A DNA stretch of 64,000 nt from Beggiatoa alba B18LD (lineage in GTDB: Bacteria > Pseudomonadota > Gammaproteobacteria > Beggiatoales > Beggiatoaceae). The notes beneath the pieces are model-generated. The model made no database searches. It was not told the DNA's origin and worked only from the letters and a program-made list of their open reading frames with translations. How positions within the stretch are numbered: the stretch's first letter is position 1; each line of letters starts with the position of its first letter. The translations under genes were made by a program, and so were the position numbers. The stretch covers positions 248,001-312,000 of the forward strand of contig NZ_JH600070.1 of NCBI RefSeq assembly GCF_000245015.1, given 5' to 3'. Below are positions 56,013 to 64,000 of this stretch, piece by piece.

Positions 56013-59000
56013 TTAGGCAAAGCGTTTACGCATAAATGCATAATATAGAATGGGAATAACAATCAGTGTAAGCATGGTAGAAACAAATAGTCCGAAAATG
56101 AGAGCAATGGCTAAACCGCTAAAAATGGGGTCATCCAGTATAAAGAATGCCCCCACCATTGCCGCTAATCCTGTCAGAATAATTGGTTGCGCACGTACCG
56201 CACTGGAGCGTATCACGGCTTCTAGGAAAGGCATCCCTTCATCAACTTGTTGATTGATAAAGTCAACTAGTAGAATCGAGTTACGGACAATAATGCCTGC
56301 CAGTGCAATCATGCCTATCATGGAGGTTGCGGTAAATTGTGCGCCAAGTAGTGCGTGCCCTGGCATTACGCCGATAACGGTCAGTGGAATCGGTGCCATG
56401 ATAATCAGTGGAACAAGGTAGGAGTGAAACTGCGCAACGACCAGTAGGTAAATCATTATCATTCCTACCGCATAAGCGATGCCCATATCGCGGAACGTTT
56501 CATAAGTTACTTGCCATTCACCATCCCATTTTATGCTATAGCGGTAGGGATTAGCAGGTTGTTGAATAAAATATTGTTCTAATTTGTGTTGGTCTTCAAC
56601 AACGAGGTCTTTTAAAGATTCGTAAATTTCAAACATGCCATATAAAGGGCTGTCTAGTTTTCCCGCCATATCACCTGTTACCATTGTTAATGGTAATAAG
56701 TCTTTGTGATAAATCGCATTTTCCCGTTGTGTAACAATGATATTGCTGAATTCAGACAGGGGTATTAAACGACCTGAGTTATTGCGTACACGAAGGTCTT
56801 TGATGCGATCAATTTCTGCTTTATCTGCGGTGCTGTATTCTAAACGGATGGGAATGGGGTATTTAACGTTTGCATTGTGTAAAAAGCTGACATCTGTACC
56901 ATGTAAAACGGTTTGAATGGCAGAAACAGCGGTATCTTGGCTGACTCCGAGTAGTGCCGCTCGACTTTGGTCAATACGAATAATCAACTTGGTTTGAGGG
57001 GCTTCAATACTGTCATCAATGTCGACGATATCGGGGGTTTTGGCGAAAACGCCATGAATATCTTTGGCGATATTTAATTGCCCTTTATAGTCTAATCCAT
57101 AAATTTCAACAACTAATGGGGATTGCACTGGCGGGCCGGGCGGGACTTCGACGATTTTGACATTGGCGTTATATTTTAGACCGATGGCTTGTAGGGGGTC
57201 ACGCACGGCTAAAGCGATTTCGTGGCTTTTGCGTTTACGGTGATGAGAGTCGACAAGATTGACTTGAATATCACCGACATTTGCACCAGAGCGCAGGTAG
57301 TATTGACGGACTAGACCGTTAAAGCTAATTGGTGCGGATGTGCCTGCATAAACTTGATAGTCACTGACTTCTTCAACCGTTGCGAGATAACGCCCTAATT
57401 CACCTAGCACTCGCGCAGTTTGTTCTACGCTAGTTCCTTCAGGCATGTCGACAACAACTTGAAATTCAGATTTGTTATCAAAGGGTAGCATTTTAAGTAC
57501 GACATGTTGTGTGATAGGTAACAGCATTGCACCTGCAATCATGGCTAAGACAACAAGTAGTAAGAGCCAGCGTAAAATCGCACTGCGTAAAAAAGGGCGC
57601 ATTAAACCATTGAAAAACCGATAAGTTACGGTTGGTTTTTCTTCGTGCGTGTGGTCATGGGTATCGTGTTCATGCGCTTGTCTATATTTTTCAAACTGTT
57701 TACGTAAGACCTTATAGGTTAGCCATGGGGTGAAAATATAAGCCACAGCAAGGGATATCATCATGCCTAAGCTGGCATTGATGGGAATCGGGCTCATGTA
57801 GGGTCCCATGAGTCCTGAAACGAATGCCATAGGTAATAACGCAGCAATCACGGTGAAGGTTGCCAAAATCGTGGGACCTCCCACTTCATCGACAGCCACA
57901 GGAATCGCTTCTAAGAGATTTTTTGCCCCTAAGTGAATATGTCGGTGAATATTTTCCACCACAACAATGGCATCGTCGACCAGAATCCCAATGGAGAAAA
58001 TCAGCGCGAAGAGTGAGACACGGTTTAAGGTAAATCCCCATGCCCATGAAGCAAATAGGGTGATTAATAAGGTAATCACAACCGCTGTGCCGACAATAAA
58101 TGCCTCACGCCATCCTAGGGCTAGGAAGACGAGTAGAACGACTGAGCTGGTTGCAAAAATTAATTTGCTGATAAGTTTCTTGGCTTTTGCGTCTGCGGTT
58201 TCCCCATAGTTACGGGTGACGGTGACATGTACCTCATCAGGCACAAAAACCCCGCGCATGGCTTCAAAGCGTTCTATCACTTGATTAGCAACCGCGACCG
58301 CATTCGTACCTGGTTGTTTGGCTATTGCGATGGTCACGGCAGGAAATTCACCGCGCTGCGTAATGCCACGCGATGCAGCGGCAGCCCCTGTACCAAACCA
58401 TACATATTTTTCGGGTTGTTCTGCACCAAAAGAAATATCAGCAACATCGTGTAAATAAATTGGCTTTCCGTCTTTTACCCCAACGACTAAATCTCCCACT
58501 TCTTCAGGTTTAGAGAGAAAATCCCCTGCTTGAACTAGAATTTCTTGGTTATTTCGTACCATACTGCCAGCATCTCGCGTGCTGTTGCTTGCTGCTAAGG
58601 CATTCGTCAAATCAGTAATGGATAGTTGATAACCTGCTAATTTTGCGGGGTCTAAAGTCACACGAACAATACGGTCAGTGCCACCAACGGTGTAAATATC
58701 TCGTGTTCCTTGTACCCGTTTTAATTCAGATTCAATGGTGTGGGCAATATCTTGTAAATCATAACTTCCCCCTTCTTCTGACCAAAGAGTTAAAGTGACA
58801 ATCGGCACATCATCAATGCCTTTTGGCTTTAGTAAAGGAGAGCCAACGCCTAAATTTTGCGGAAGCCAATCGGTATTGGAATAAATGGTGTTGTAAAGAC
58901 GCACAATGGCATCGGTACGCGGTTCACCTACTTTAAACTGTACGGTAAGAATCGCCATACCAGGACGGGAAACTGAATATACATGCTCGATGCCCTCAAT

Positions 59001-59261
59001 TTCGCTAAATTTCTGCTCGGCAGGCGTTGCAACAATTTGTTCAACATCACGGGCAGACGCACCAGCAAAAGGGATAAACACGTTGGCGAAGGTCACATTA
59101 ATTTGTGGTTCTTCCTCGCGCGGTGTCACGGCTATCGCAAATAAACCCAGTAATAACCCAACTAGGGCTAATAGCGGGGTAATTTGGGTTGTTAAAAATT
59201 GTTGGGTAATACGCCCAGAAATGCCCATGCTCGCGGGCTTATCCGTATTTGTATGACTCAT
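56013..59261 (-). CDS. RND efflux pump, inner-membrane transporter
   Basis: The 1082-residue protein is an RND family transporter with twelve membrane helices and two large periplasmic loops. The proton-relay Asp pair is visible in SIGILVDDAIVVVENIHRH (TM4). A His-rich stretch (HEHDTHDHTHEEK) in the central cytoplasmic loop could bind metal. It resembles the less-characterised HAE-like group that pairs with a single adaptor. Substrate is not predictable. The adaptor is encoded 15 bases upstream. No outer-membrane channel gene is present, so TolC from elsewhere is presumably used. Confidence 0.93.
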   Translation of the reverse strand: MSHTNTDKPASMGISGRITQQFLTTQITPLLALVGLLLGLFAIAVTPREEEPQINVTFANVFIPFAGASARDVEQIVATPAEQKFSEIEGIEHVYSVSRPGMAILTVQFKVGEPRTDAIVRLYNTIYSNTDWLPQNLGVGSPLLKPKGIDDVPIVTLTLWSEEGGSYDLQDIAHTIESELKRVQGTRDIYTVGGTDRIVRVTLDPAKLAGYQLSITDLTNALAASNSTRDAGSMVRNNQEILVQAGDFLSKPEEVGDLVVGVKDGKPIYLHDVADISFGAEQPEKYVWFGTGAAAASRGITQRGEFPAVTIAIAKQPGTNAVAVANQVIERFEAMRGVFVPDEVHVTVTRNYGETADAKAKKLISKLIFATSSVVLLVFLALGWREAFIVGTAVVITLLITLFASWAWGFTLNRVSLFALIFSIGILVDDAIVVVENIHRHIHLGAKNLLEAIPVAVDEVGGPTILATFTVIAALLPMAFVSGLMGPYMSPIPINASLGMMISLAVAYIFTPWLTYKVLRKQFEKYRQAHEHDTHDHTHEEKPTVTYRFFNGLMRPFLRSAILRWLLLLVVLAMIAGAMLLPITQHVVLKMLPFDNKSEFQVVVDMPEGTSVEQTARVLGELGRYLATVEEVSDYQVYAGTSAPISFNGLVRQYYLRSGANVGDIQVNLVDSHHRKRKSHEIALAVRDPLQAIGLKYNANVKIVEVPPGPPVQSPLVVEIYGLDYKGQLNIAKDIHGVFAKTPDIVDIDDSIEAPQTKLIIRIDQSRAALLGVSQDTAVSAIQTVLHGTDVSFLHNANVKYPIPIRLEYSTADKAEIDRIKDLRVRNNSGRLIPLSEFSNIIVTQRENAIYHKDLLPLTMVTGDMAGKLDSPLYGMFEIYESLKDLVVEDQHKLEQYFIQQPANPYRYSIKWDGEWQVTYETFRDMGIAYAVGMIMIYLLVVAQFHSYLVPLIIMAPIPLTVIGVMPGHALLGAQFTATSMIGMIALAGIIVRNSILLVDFINQQVDEGMPFLEAVIRSSAVRAQPIILTGLAAMVGAFFILDDPIFSGLAIALIFGLFVSTMLTLIVIPILYYAFMRKRFA

Positions 59262-59276
59262 GTTAGTAATACCTGC

Positions 59277-60368
59277 TTACGGGTGGGCTGTGGCGGGTTG
59301 TGCGGTAGCAGCACGTTGCGTTTTTAATTTAATCGCAGCGTCAACGCTATTGGTAGCGATTTGCTCATTAACATCTAAGCCTGCGAGCACTTCAATCATA
59401 TTTAAAGATTCTTTTCCTAATCGCACTTGACGCATAGAAACATTGCCTTTTTCATCCACCACATAAACGGCGCGAATCTCTCCACGATAAGCAACTGCAC
59501 TGGTTGGCACCATCAAGCGTTGTTCAGTGCCCACAGTAAATGCAACTTTCACCAACATACCAGGATACATACCATCAATCGCTTCTGCTAATGGTAAACG
59601 CACGCGGAAGGTATGAGATTGTGCATCGGCATAAGGCACAACGGTAATTTTGTTCACAGCAATACGCGGTTTATCGGGCAAACTATGCACAATTACACTG
59701 GCAGACTGGCTTTGGCGTACCGCTGCTGCCTGATTTTGCGAAATCGTTGCAATCACCCGTAATGTATCTAAAGAAAATCCCGTCATAATCGCCTGACCGA
59801 CATTTGCAACTTCGCCAACTTGAATATGTCGTTCTTTAACAATGCCACTATAAGGTGCACGAATGGTTGTATATTCTTCTTGTTGCGTTGTCCGTTTAAT
59901 ACTGGCTTGAGCAGTTGAAACACGAGCGCGTGCTGCGTCTAATTCTGCGGCAGCTTTTTCCATTTCAGATTCAGAAATTGCTTGTTTTTCAAAAATCTTT
60001 TTAGTTCGGTTATAAGTATCTTGCGCAACGCGCAAATTTGCTTGAGCCTCACGCAATCCTGCTTCTCCTTGCGCAACACTGGCTTTCTGCTCGATAGACT
60101 TTAAGCGCACAATCACTGTATCTTTTTTTACAAAATCATCTACATCAAAAAAAACTTCTTGTACTTGCCCTGATGTTTGTGCGGCAATAGTTGCCTCATT
60201 CACCGCTTCAATGATTCCATCAACAATGATTTCCTTATTTACCTGTTGATAAACAACGGGAATAGTTTGCAAATGGAGCGTTTTTTCTTCTGCATGGCTA
60301 GACGGGCTTATACTAAACCCGACACCTATTATTAATAAAATTCTAGGTATTATCTTGAAACGAAACAT
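59277..60368 (-). CDS. RND efflux periplasmic adaptor (HlyD/AcrA family)
   Basis: The 363-residue membrane-fusion protein has a signal peptide (residues 1-26, cut after SSHA). It shows the lipoyl-like halves (VDGIIEAVNEATIAAQTSGQV and TIRAPYSGIVKERHIQVGEV) around a long coiled-coil hairpin at about 90-150, then the beta-barrel and membrane-proximal domains. It links the RND pump to an outer-membrane channel and heads the operon. Length is typical. Confidence 0.94.
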   Translation of the reverse strand: MFRFKIIPRILLIIGVGFSISPSSHAEEKTLHLQTIPVVYQQVNKEIIVDGIIEAVNEATIAAQTSGQVQEVFFDVDDFVKKDTVIVRLKSIEQKASVAQGEAGLREAQANLRVAQDTYNRTKKIFEKQAISESEMEKAAAELDAARARVSTAQASIKRTTQQEEYTTIRAPYSGIVKERHIQVGEVANVGQAIMTGFSLDTLRVIATISQNQAAAVRQSQSASVIVHSLPDKPRIAVNKITVVPYADAQSHTFRVRLPLAEAIDGMYPGMLVKVAFTVGTEQRLMVPTSAVAYRGEIRAVYVVDEKGNVSMRQVRLGKESLNMIEVLAGLDVNEQIATNSVDAAIKLKTQRAATAQPATAHP

Positions 60369-60539
60369 AATCAGTCACCTTGTATTGTATTCCACATCAG
60401 CCTAAGTATCTTCAGCGGAAAATCATAACATAAGTATTTTAATGGTTTCTAATATTAAGCGTTTTTATCTATCCATGAATAAAACTTATGTATATGCTCT
60501 ACCCTGTGCTCTAACAGCAACTCCCATCTTGAAAATGTG

Positions 60540-60632
60540 CTAGTGCTAAATAAGTTAGGATTTAAACGCATAAAACCTGATTCAGACAACCCCATTAAGA
60601 TTAACGAGAAAAACCAGACTTGTTTAGCACTC
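60540..60632. repeat. AGCACTAAACAAG inverted-repeat element, copy 2
   Basis: This is the reverse-oriented relative of 40262-40357, with ends TAGTGCTAAATAAG and CTTGTTTAGCACTC. The core matches across GATTTAAACGCATAAAACCTG, TTCAGACAA and TTAAGATTAACGAGAAAAACC. The shared GTCTGAATCAG core links it loosely to the long palindrome family. Confidence 0.72.
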
Positions 60633-60962
60633 CCAAAAATGTAACCCCCCCTTTTTAAGCAATTCTCAAACCATTTCAATCTGATTAATTTTATTAAAAA
60701 TCATTCAGATACTTAAAAGCAAGAGACATAAAAATATTTCATGAGAAAGAATGCTTACAAAAATTTAGATAGGCTAAATTTTCAATTTCAGAGTAATATA
60801 CATACTAACTTTATTAGCGGCTTTACTCCTTTCTAAATCATTTTTTTACAATTAAAACAAATGCTTTAACCTACTCACTAGGAAAGCCGTCCAACAGAAT
60901 CCCCGTAGAAAAAAGAAAAATCGACAACAAATTAAGCGTAATGCAAGCCCATTACCGACAAC

Positions 60963-60986
60963 AAGGTGTCTATGACACCTTTTTTT
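60963..60986 (+). terminator. Strong intrinsic terminator upstream of nrdA
   Basis: AAGGTGTC pairs perfectly with GACACCTT around a three-base loop, followed by a T-run. No plus-strand gene precedes it within 600 bases, so it must end an unrecognised transcript or act as an attenuator of nrdA. Confidence 0.75.
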
Positions 60987-61052
60987 ATCTAGGCTGATTT
61001 AAAAAATCTCTAGTAAAATTTAATATAAACAAAATGTTAATGCAAGATAACT

Positions 61053-64000
61053 ATGACTATCGACAATCCCATTGAATCCCAAACCGCAAAAAAAATCCCT
61101 GATCATCTCATAGATAGCATCCTCACTGAATGGGATAACGCGGAATTAAGCCAATACCAAGTGATTCGCCGACAAGGACAGTTGACCAGCTTTGACGCGA
61201 ATAAAATAGCCATCGCTATCACTAAGGCTTTTTTAGAAGTAGAAGGACATTCTGCTACTAGTTCTAATCGTATAAAAACACTGGTACAACAACTGACTAA
61301 GCAAGTCTTAAAAGGGATTGAACGCCGTTTAGAAGAAACAGGCAAAGTCCACATTGAAGAAATCCAAGACCAAGTCGAACTTGCTTTAATGCGTGAAGGT
61401 GAACATAAAGTTGCCCGCGAATACGTCCTTTATCGTGAACGCCATGCTACCTTACGTGCTGAACGGAAAAAAACTGCTGTGTTACATGTAAAAGATACTA
61501 ATAATCAACTGACCCCCTTAGATGAAGACCGCTTGCGCCGTATTGTCACCGAAGCCTGCGACGGTTTGGAATATGTTAATGCGGAAAAAATTGTCGAAGA
61601 AAGTTTAAAAAATCTATACGACGGCATTTCTGAAAAAGATGTCAGTCACGTTCTTGTCATGAGTGCACGCGCTTTAGTCGAAAAAGAGCCAAACTATACC
61701 TATGTTGCCTCTCGCCTCCTGCTCGATAACCTCCGCACTGAAGCCTTAAGTCTGCTGAAGTTTGAACCGCATACCGTCACGGCAACGGAAATGCGCAACT
61801 ACTATGCAGATTATTTCAAACACTATATTCATAAAGGCATTGCATTAGAACTTCTAAACCCTAGCCTAGCCGATTTTAACCTAGACCGTTTAGGCATGGC
61901 ACTGATTGCCGATAACGATTTACAGTTCACCTATTTAGGCTTACAAACCTTATACGACCGCTATTTTTTACACAGCCAAGATACCCGCTTTGAACTGCCC
62001 CAAGCGTTTTTTATGCGCGTTGCAATGGGTTTAGCCATTAATGAAATTCAACGCGAAGAACGGGCGATAGAGTTTTATAAACTCCTCTCCAGCTTTGACT
62101 TTATGAGCAGTACCCCGACGTTATTTAACTCAGGTACGCTCCGCTCACAACTCTCAAGCTGTTTCGTTAGCACTGTACCCGATGATTTAGATGGCATTTT
62201 TGGCGCGATTAAAGACAACGCCATGATGCAAAAATGGGCGGGCGGTATCGGTAACGACTGGACACCTGTACGTGGCATGGGGGCGAGAATCAAAGGCACT
62301 AACGGCAAATCGCAAGGCGTTGTTCCTTTTCTAAAAGTTGCGAATGATACACTGGTCAGCGTTAATCAAGGTGGGAAGCGCAAGGGGAGCGGGTGTGCTT
62401 ATCTTGAAACATGGCACATAGATATTGAAGAATTCCTTGAATTGCGGAAAAACACAGGCGATGAACGCCGTCGCACTCACGACATGAATACCGCAAACTG
62501 GATTCCTGACTTATTCATGCAACGGGTGATGGAAAACGGGCATTGGTCTTTATTCTCTCCCGACGAAACCCCTGATTTGCACGAATTGCATAGCGAAGCC
62601 TTTAAAACCGCTTATGAAGCCTATGAAGCCCTTGCTGAACAAGGCAAACTGAAGATTTTTAAACGAGTTTCTGCGGTTGAACTCTGGCGTAAAATGCTGA
62701 CCATGCTATTTGAAACGGGTCATCCGTGGATATGCTTTAAAGACCCCTGCAATATTCGCTCACCGCAACAACATGTCGGTGTTGTGCATTCTTCTAACTT
62801 GTGTTGTATTGCGGCTGACCAACGTGTTGTTACTGACCGTGGATTATTGACAGTAGGCGAGTTATATCAATTGGGTGGAGAAAATAAAGTTGTTGGCTTA
62901 GATGGTATTTATGCAGCATCAAAAATGTTACTTCCACGTCCTAATGCGCCAATAGTACGCATCAATACCAGTGAAGGTTATACCCATAAAGTTACGCCTG
63001 ATCACAAGGTATGGGTGAAAGATATAGGTTGGGTAGAAGCTCAACATTTAAAAGCTGGTGATAAATTGCTAATTCAACAGCTAGAAGGCTTATGGGGAAC
63101 AGAACATAAGCCAGAACTGAGTTACCTTATGGGATTGATTGCGGGAGATGGTACTTTTGATAAAAACAAAGGTAAGGTTTACATTGATGTATGGTCAAAT
63201 GATTTCGATTATTTACCCTCTATTGAAAACAGTGTTCATCATTTGCTTGATGGTAATACTGTTTTACGAACAACTTCAACAAATACCCCTGCTTTTGCGA
63301 TCAACGAGAAGCTAAAACGTGCTCGTCTTAGCTCTGCACCACTCTATCGTTTGCTAGAACAACATGGTTTTACACCACAAAATAAATTACAAGTACCTGA
63401 AATAGTATGGCGTGGTGATCGTGAAACTGTTATGGCTTATCTAAAAGGTCTTTATCAAGCCGATGGTAATATTTTAAGCAGTCATGAAGTGACAACGCTT
63501 GCATTAGCATCTACAGACCTAGCATTTATTCAATCATTACAGATTCTCTGGGCAAACTTTGGTGTAAAAAGCTCGATTAATCAAATGCGTGGTCATGAAC
63601 TACACCCTATGCCTGATGGTAAAGGTGGACATAAGGAATATTGGAGTAAACCATTATACCGTTTACTTATCACCTCTATTAAAGGCTGTCAAATTGCTGA
63701 AAGTATCACGCAATTAGCAAGTAATAAATCATCACTTGCGGCTAAACAGTATTTAGATAATTTACAAAAAAAGGGATACAGTCAAAAACTGTATGCGACT
63801 TTTACTGAATTAACGAAATTGCCCAATGAAGATGCTTACTGTTTAACGGTTGACTCGGACACTCATGCATGGACAGTCAATGGCATGATTACCAAGAACA
63901 CAGAAATAACTTTAAATACATCACGTTATGAAATCGCTGTTTGCAATTTAGGCAGTGTCAACCTTGCACGACATATCAATAACAACCGTTTAGATGTCGA
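61053..64000 (+). CDS. nrdA: Ribonucleoside-diphosphate reductase alpha subunit, class I, intein-containing, partial
   Basis: The gene starts at the ATG at 61053 and runs off the window with 982 codons visible. NrdA reduces ribonucleotides to deoxyribonucleotides with the NrdB radical. The N-terminus carries an ATP-cone-like region (VIRRQGQLTSFDANKI), followed by RNR alpha segments LSSCFVSTV (redox Cys), GGIGNDWTPVRG and SSNLC. At NLC the reading frame enters an intein at 62805, and the extein resumes at TEITLNTS at 63900, followed by VCNLGSVNL with the second redox Cys. The joined NLCTEI is the normal active-site sequence, so splicing is required for activity. Confidence 0.95.
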   Translation, partial: MTIDNPIESQTAKKIPDHLIDSILTEWDNAELSQYQVIRRQGQLTSFDANKIAIAITKAFLEVEGHSATSSNRIKTLVQQLTKQVLKGIERRLEETGKVHIEEIQDQVELALMREGEHKVAREYVLYRERHATLRAERKKTAVLHVKDTNNQLTPLDEDRLRRIVTEACDGLEYVNAEKIVEESLKNLYDGISEKDVSHVLVMSARALVEKEPNYTYVASRLLLDNLRTEALSLLKFEPHTVTATEMRNYYADYFKHYIHKGIALELLNPSLADFNLDRLGMALIADNDLQFTYLGLQTLYDRYFLHSQDTRFELPQAFFMRVAMGLAINEIQREERAIEFYKLLSSFDFMSSTPTLFNSGTLRSQLSSCFVSTVPDDLDGIFGAIKDNAMMQKWAGGIGNDWTPVRGMGARIKGTNGKSQGVVPFLKVANDTLVSVNQGGKRKGSGCAYLETWHIDIEEFLELRKNTGDERRRTHDMNTANWIPDLFMQRVMENGHWSLFSPDETPDLHELHSEAFKTAYEAYEALAEQGKLKIFKRVSAVELWRKMLTMLFETGHPWICFKDPCNIRSPQQHVGVVHSSNLCCIAADQRVVTDRGLLTVGELYQLGGENKVVGLDGIYAASKMLLPRPNAPIVRINTSEGYTHKVTPDHKVWVKDIGWVEAQHLKAGDKLLIQQLEGLWGTEHKPELSYLMGLIAGDGTFDKNKGKVYIDVWSNDFDYLPSIENSVHHLLDGNTVLRTTSTNTPAFAINEKLKRARLSSAPLYRLLEQHGFTPQNKLQVPEIVWRGDRETVMAYLKGLYQADGNILSSHEVTTLALASTDLAFIQSLQILWANFGVKSSINQMRGHELHPMPDGKGGHKEYWSKPLYRLLITSIKGCQIAESITQLASNKSSLAAKQYLDNLQKKGYSQKLYATFTELTKLPNEDAYCLTVDSDTHAWTVNGMITKNTEITLNTSRYEIAVCNLGSVNLARHINNNRLDV
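62805..63899 (+). other. Intein with LAGLIDADG endonuclease in NrdA
   Basis: The 365-residue in-frame insertion begins with Cys and the splicing block A (CIAADQRVVTDRGLLTVGEL), followed by block B (NTSEGYTHKVTPDHKVWV, with the TxxH motif). The centre has two homing-endonuclease motifs, YLMGLIAGDGTFD and YLKGLYQADGNI. The C-terminal blocks are DAYCLTVDSDTHAWTVNGMITKN, and the next residue is Thr. Terminal Asn and Thr+1 are present, but the penultimate residue is Lys instead of the usual His. Removing it restores NLC-TEI. Confidence 0.93.

Larger units (their letters stand above)
60369..61052. other. Gene-free region upstream of nrdA
   Basis: These 684 AT-rich bases lie between the RND operon and nrdA, read divergently. 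They contain the inverted-repeat element at 60540-60632 and a terminator at 60963-60986. A 74-codon minus-strand ORF at 60455-60679 overlaps the element and looks spurious. NrdR boxes could not be recognised. Confidence 0.6.

Noticed and set aside
56013-60368. Heavy-metal (CusA-type) efflux identity for the RND pump
   Set aside because: The His-rich loop alone is not enough; CusA-type methionine and motif patterns were not recognised, so substrate was left open.
60455-60679. 74-codon minus-strand ORF upstream of nrdA
   Set aside because: Its middle part is the inverted-repeat element at 60540-60632 read through, so the ORF is probably an artefact of the repeat.
60870-60990. Cobalamin riboswitch upstream of nrdA
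   Set aside because: No B12-box-like sequence was found and the gene is class I, which does not need cobalamin.

Overview
The window looks like chromosomal DNA of a filamentous sulfur gammaproteobacterium close to Beggiatoa (Thiotrichales). This is an inference from gammaproteobacterial housekeeping genes, low GC content and many short palindromic repeats built around GTCTGAATCAG and CCTAGCAGG modules. No rRNA, tRNA or CRISPR array was seen.

Layout. 1-7800: repeats, an IS630-type MITE and a 2283-residue secreted nuclease (minus strand). 7818-20810: der, a class III nucleotide cyclase, a BatD-like protein, ybaK with an ABC exporter, LemA, TatD, tcdA, and a hybrid histidine kinase fused to a nucleotide cyclase. 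20811-24653: an accessory island holding a zinc-ribbon/PD-(D/E)XK nuclease-like protein between two 99-bp direct repeats of the kinase 3' end, a tiny DUF3096 gene, an IS630 element, and a decayed IS5-family element inserted against the IS630 end. 25367-28589: the cbb3 oxidase operon ccoNOQP, with a structured region upstream. 28654-37370: ridA, an orphan solute-binding protein, a GAF/HD-GYP protein, fdxA, a D-amino-acid aminotransferase, a YbeD-like gene, rsmG and a HAD phosphatase. 37496-50375: a degenerate cyclic-nucleotide-binding-fold protein, tgt, a GNAT enzyme, a second hybrid kinase, a DUF3422 protein, an aminotransferase, a CPA2 antiporter, lysS, an OsmC-like gene and bfr, separated by repeat clusters. 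50402-60368 (minus strand): a DUF374 acyltransferase, purB, an AAA ATPase/DUF4276 pair that resembles a defence module, a CheR/CheB pair and an RND efflux pump with its adaptor. 61053-64000: nrdA, cut by the window end and interrupted by a 365-residue LAGLIDADG intein directly after the catalytic cysteine.

Themes. Second-messenger and phospho-signalling are well represented: two class III cyclases, a cNMP-fold protein, an HD-GYP protein, two hybrid kinases and CheB/CheR. Respiration is represented by the high-affinity cbb3 oxidase. The most interesting material is the nrdA intein at the active site, the ATPase/DUF4276 pair, the direct-repeat-flanked nuclease gene, and three short-repeat systems. 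One of these, the MITEs, shares its ends with the resident IS630 element and so may be mobilised by it.
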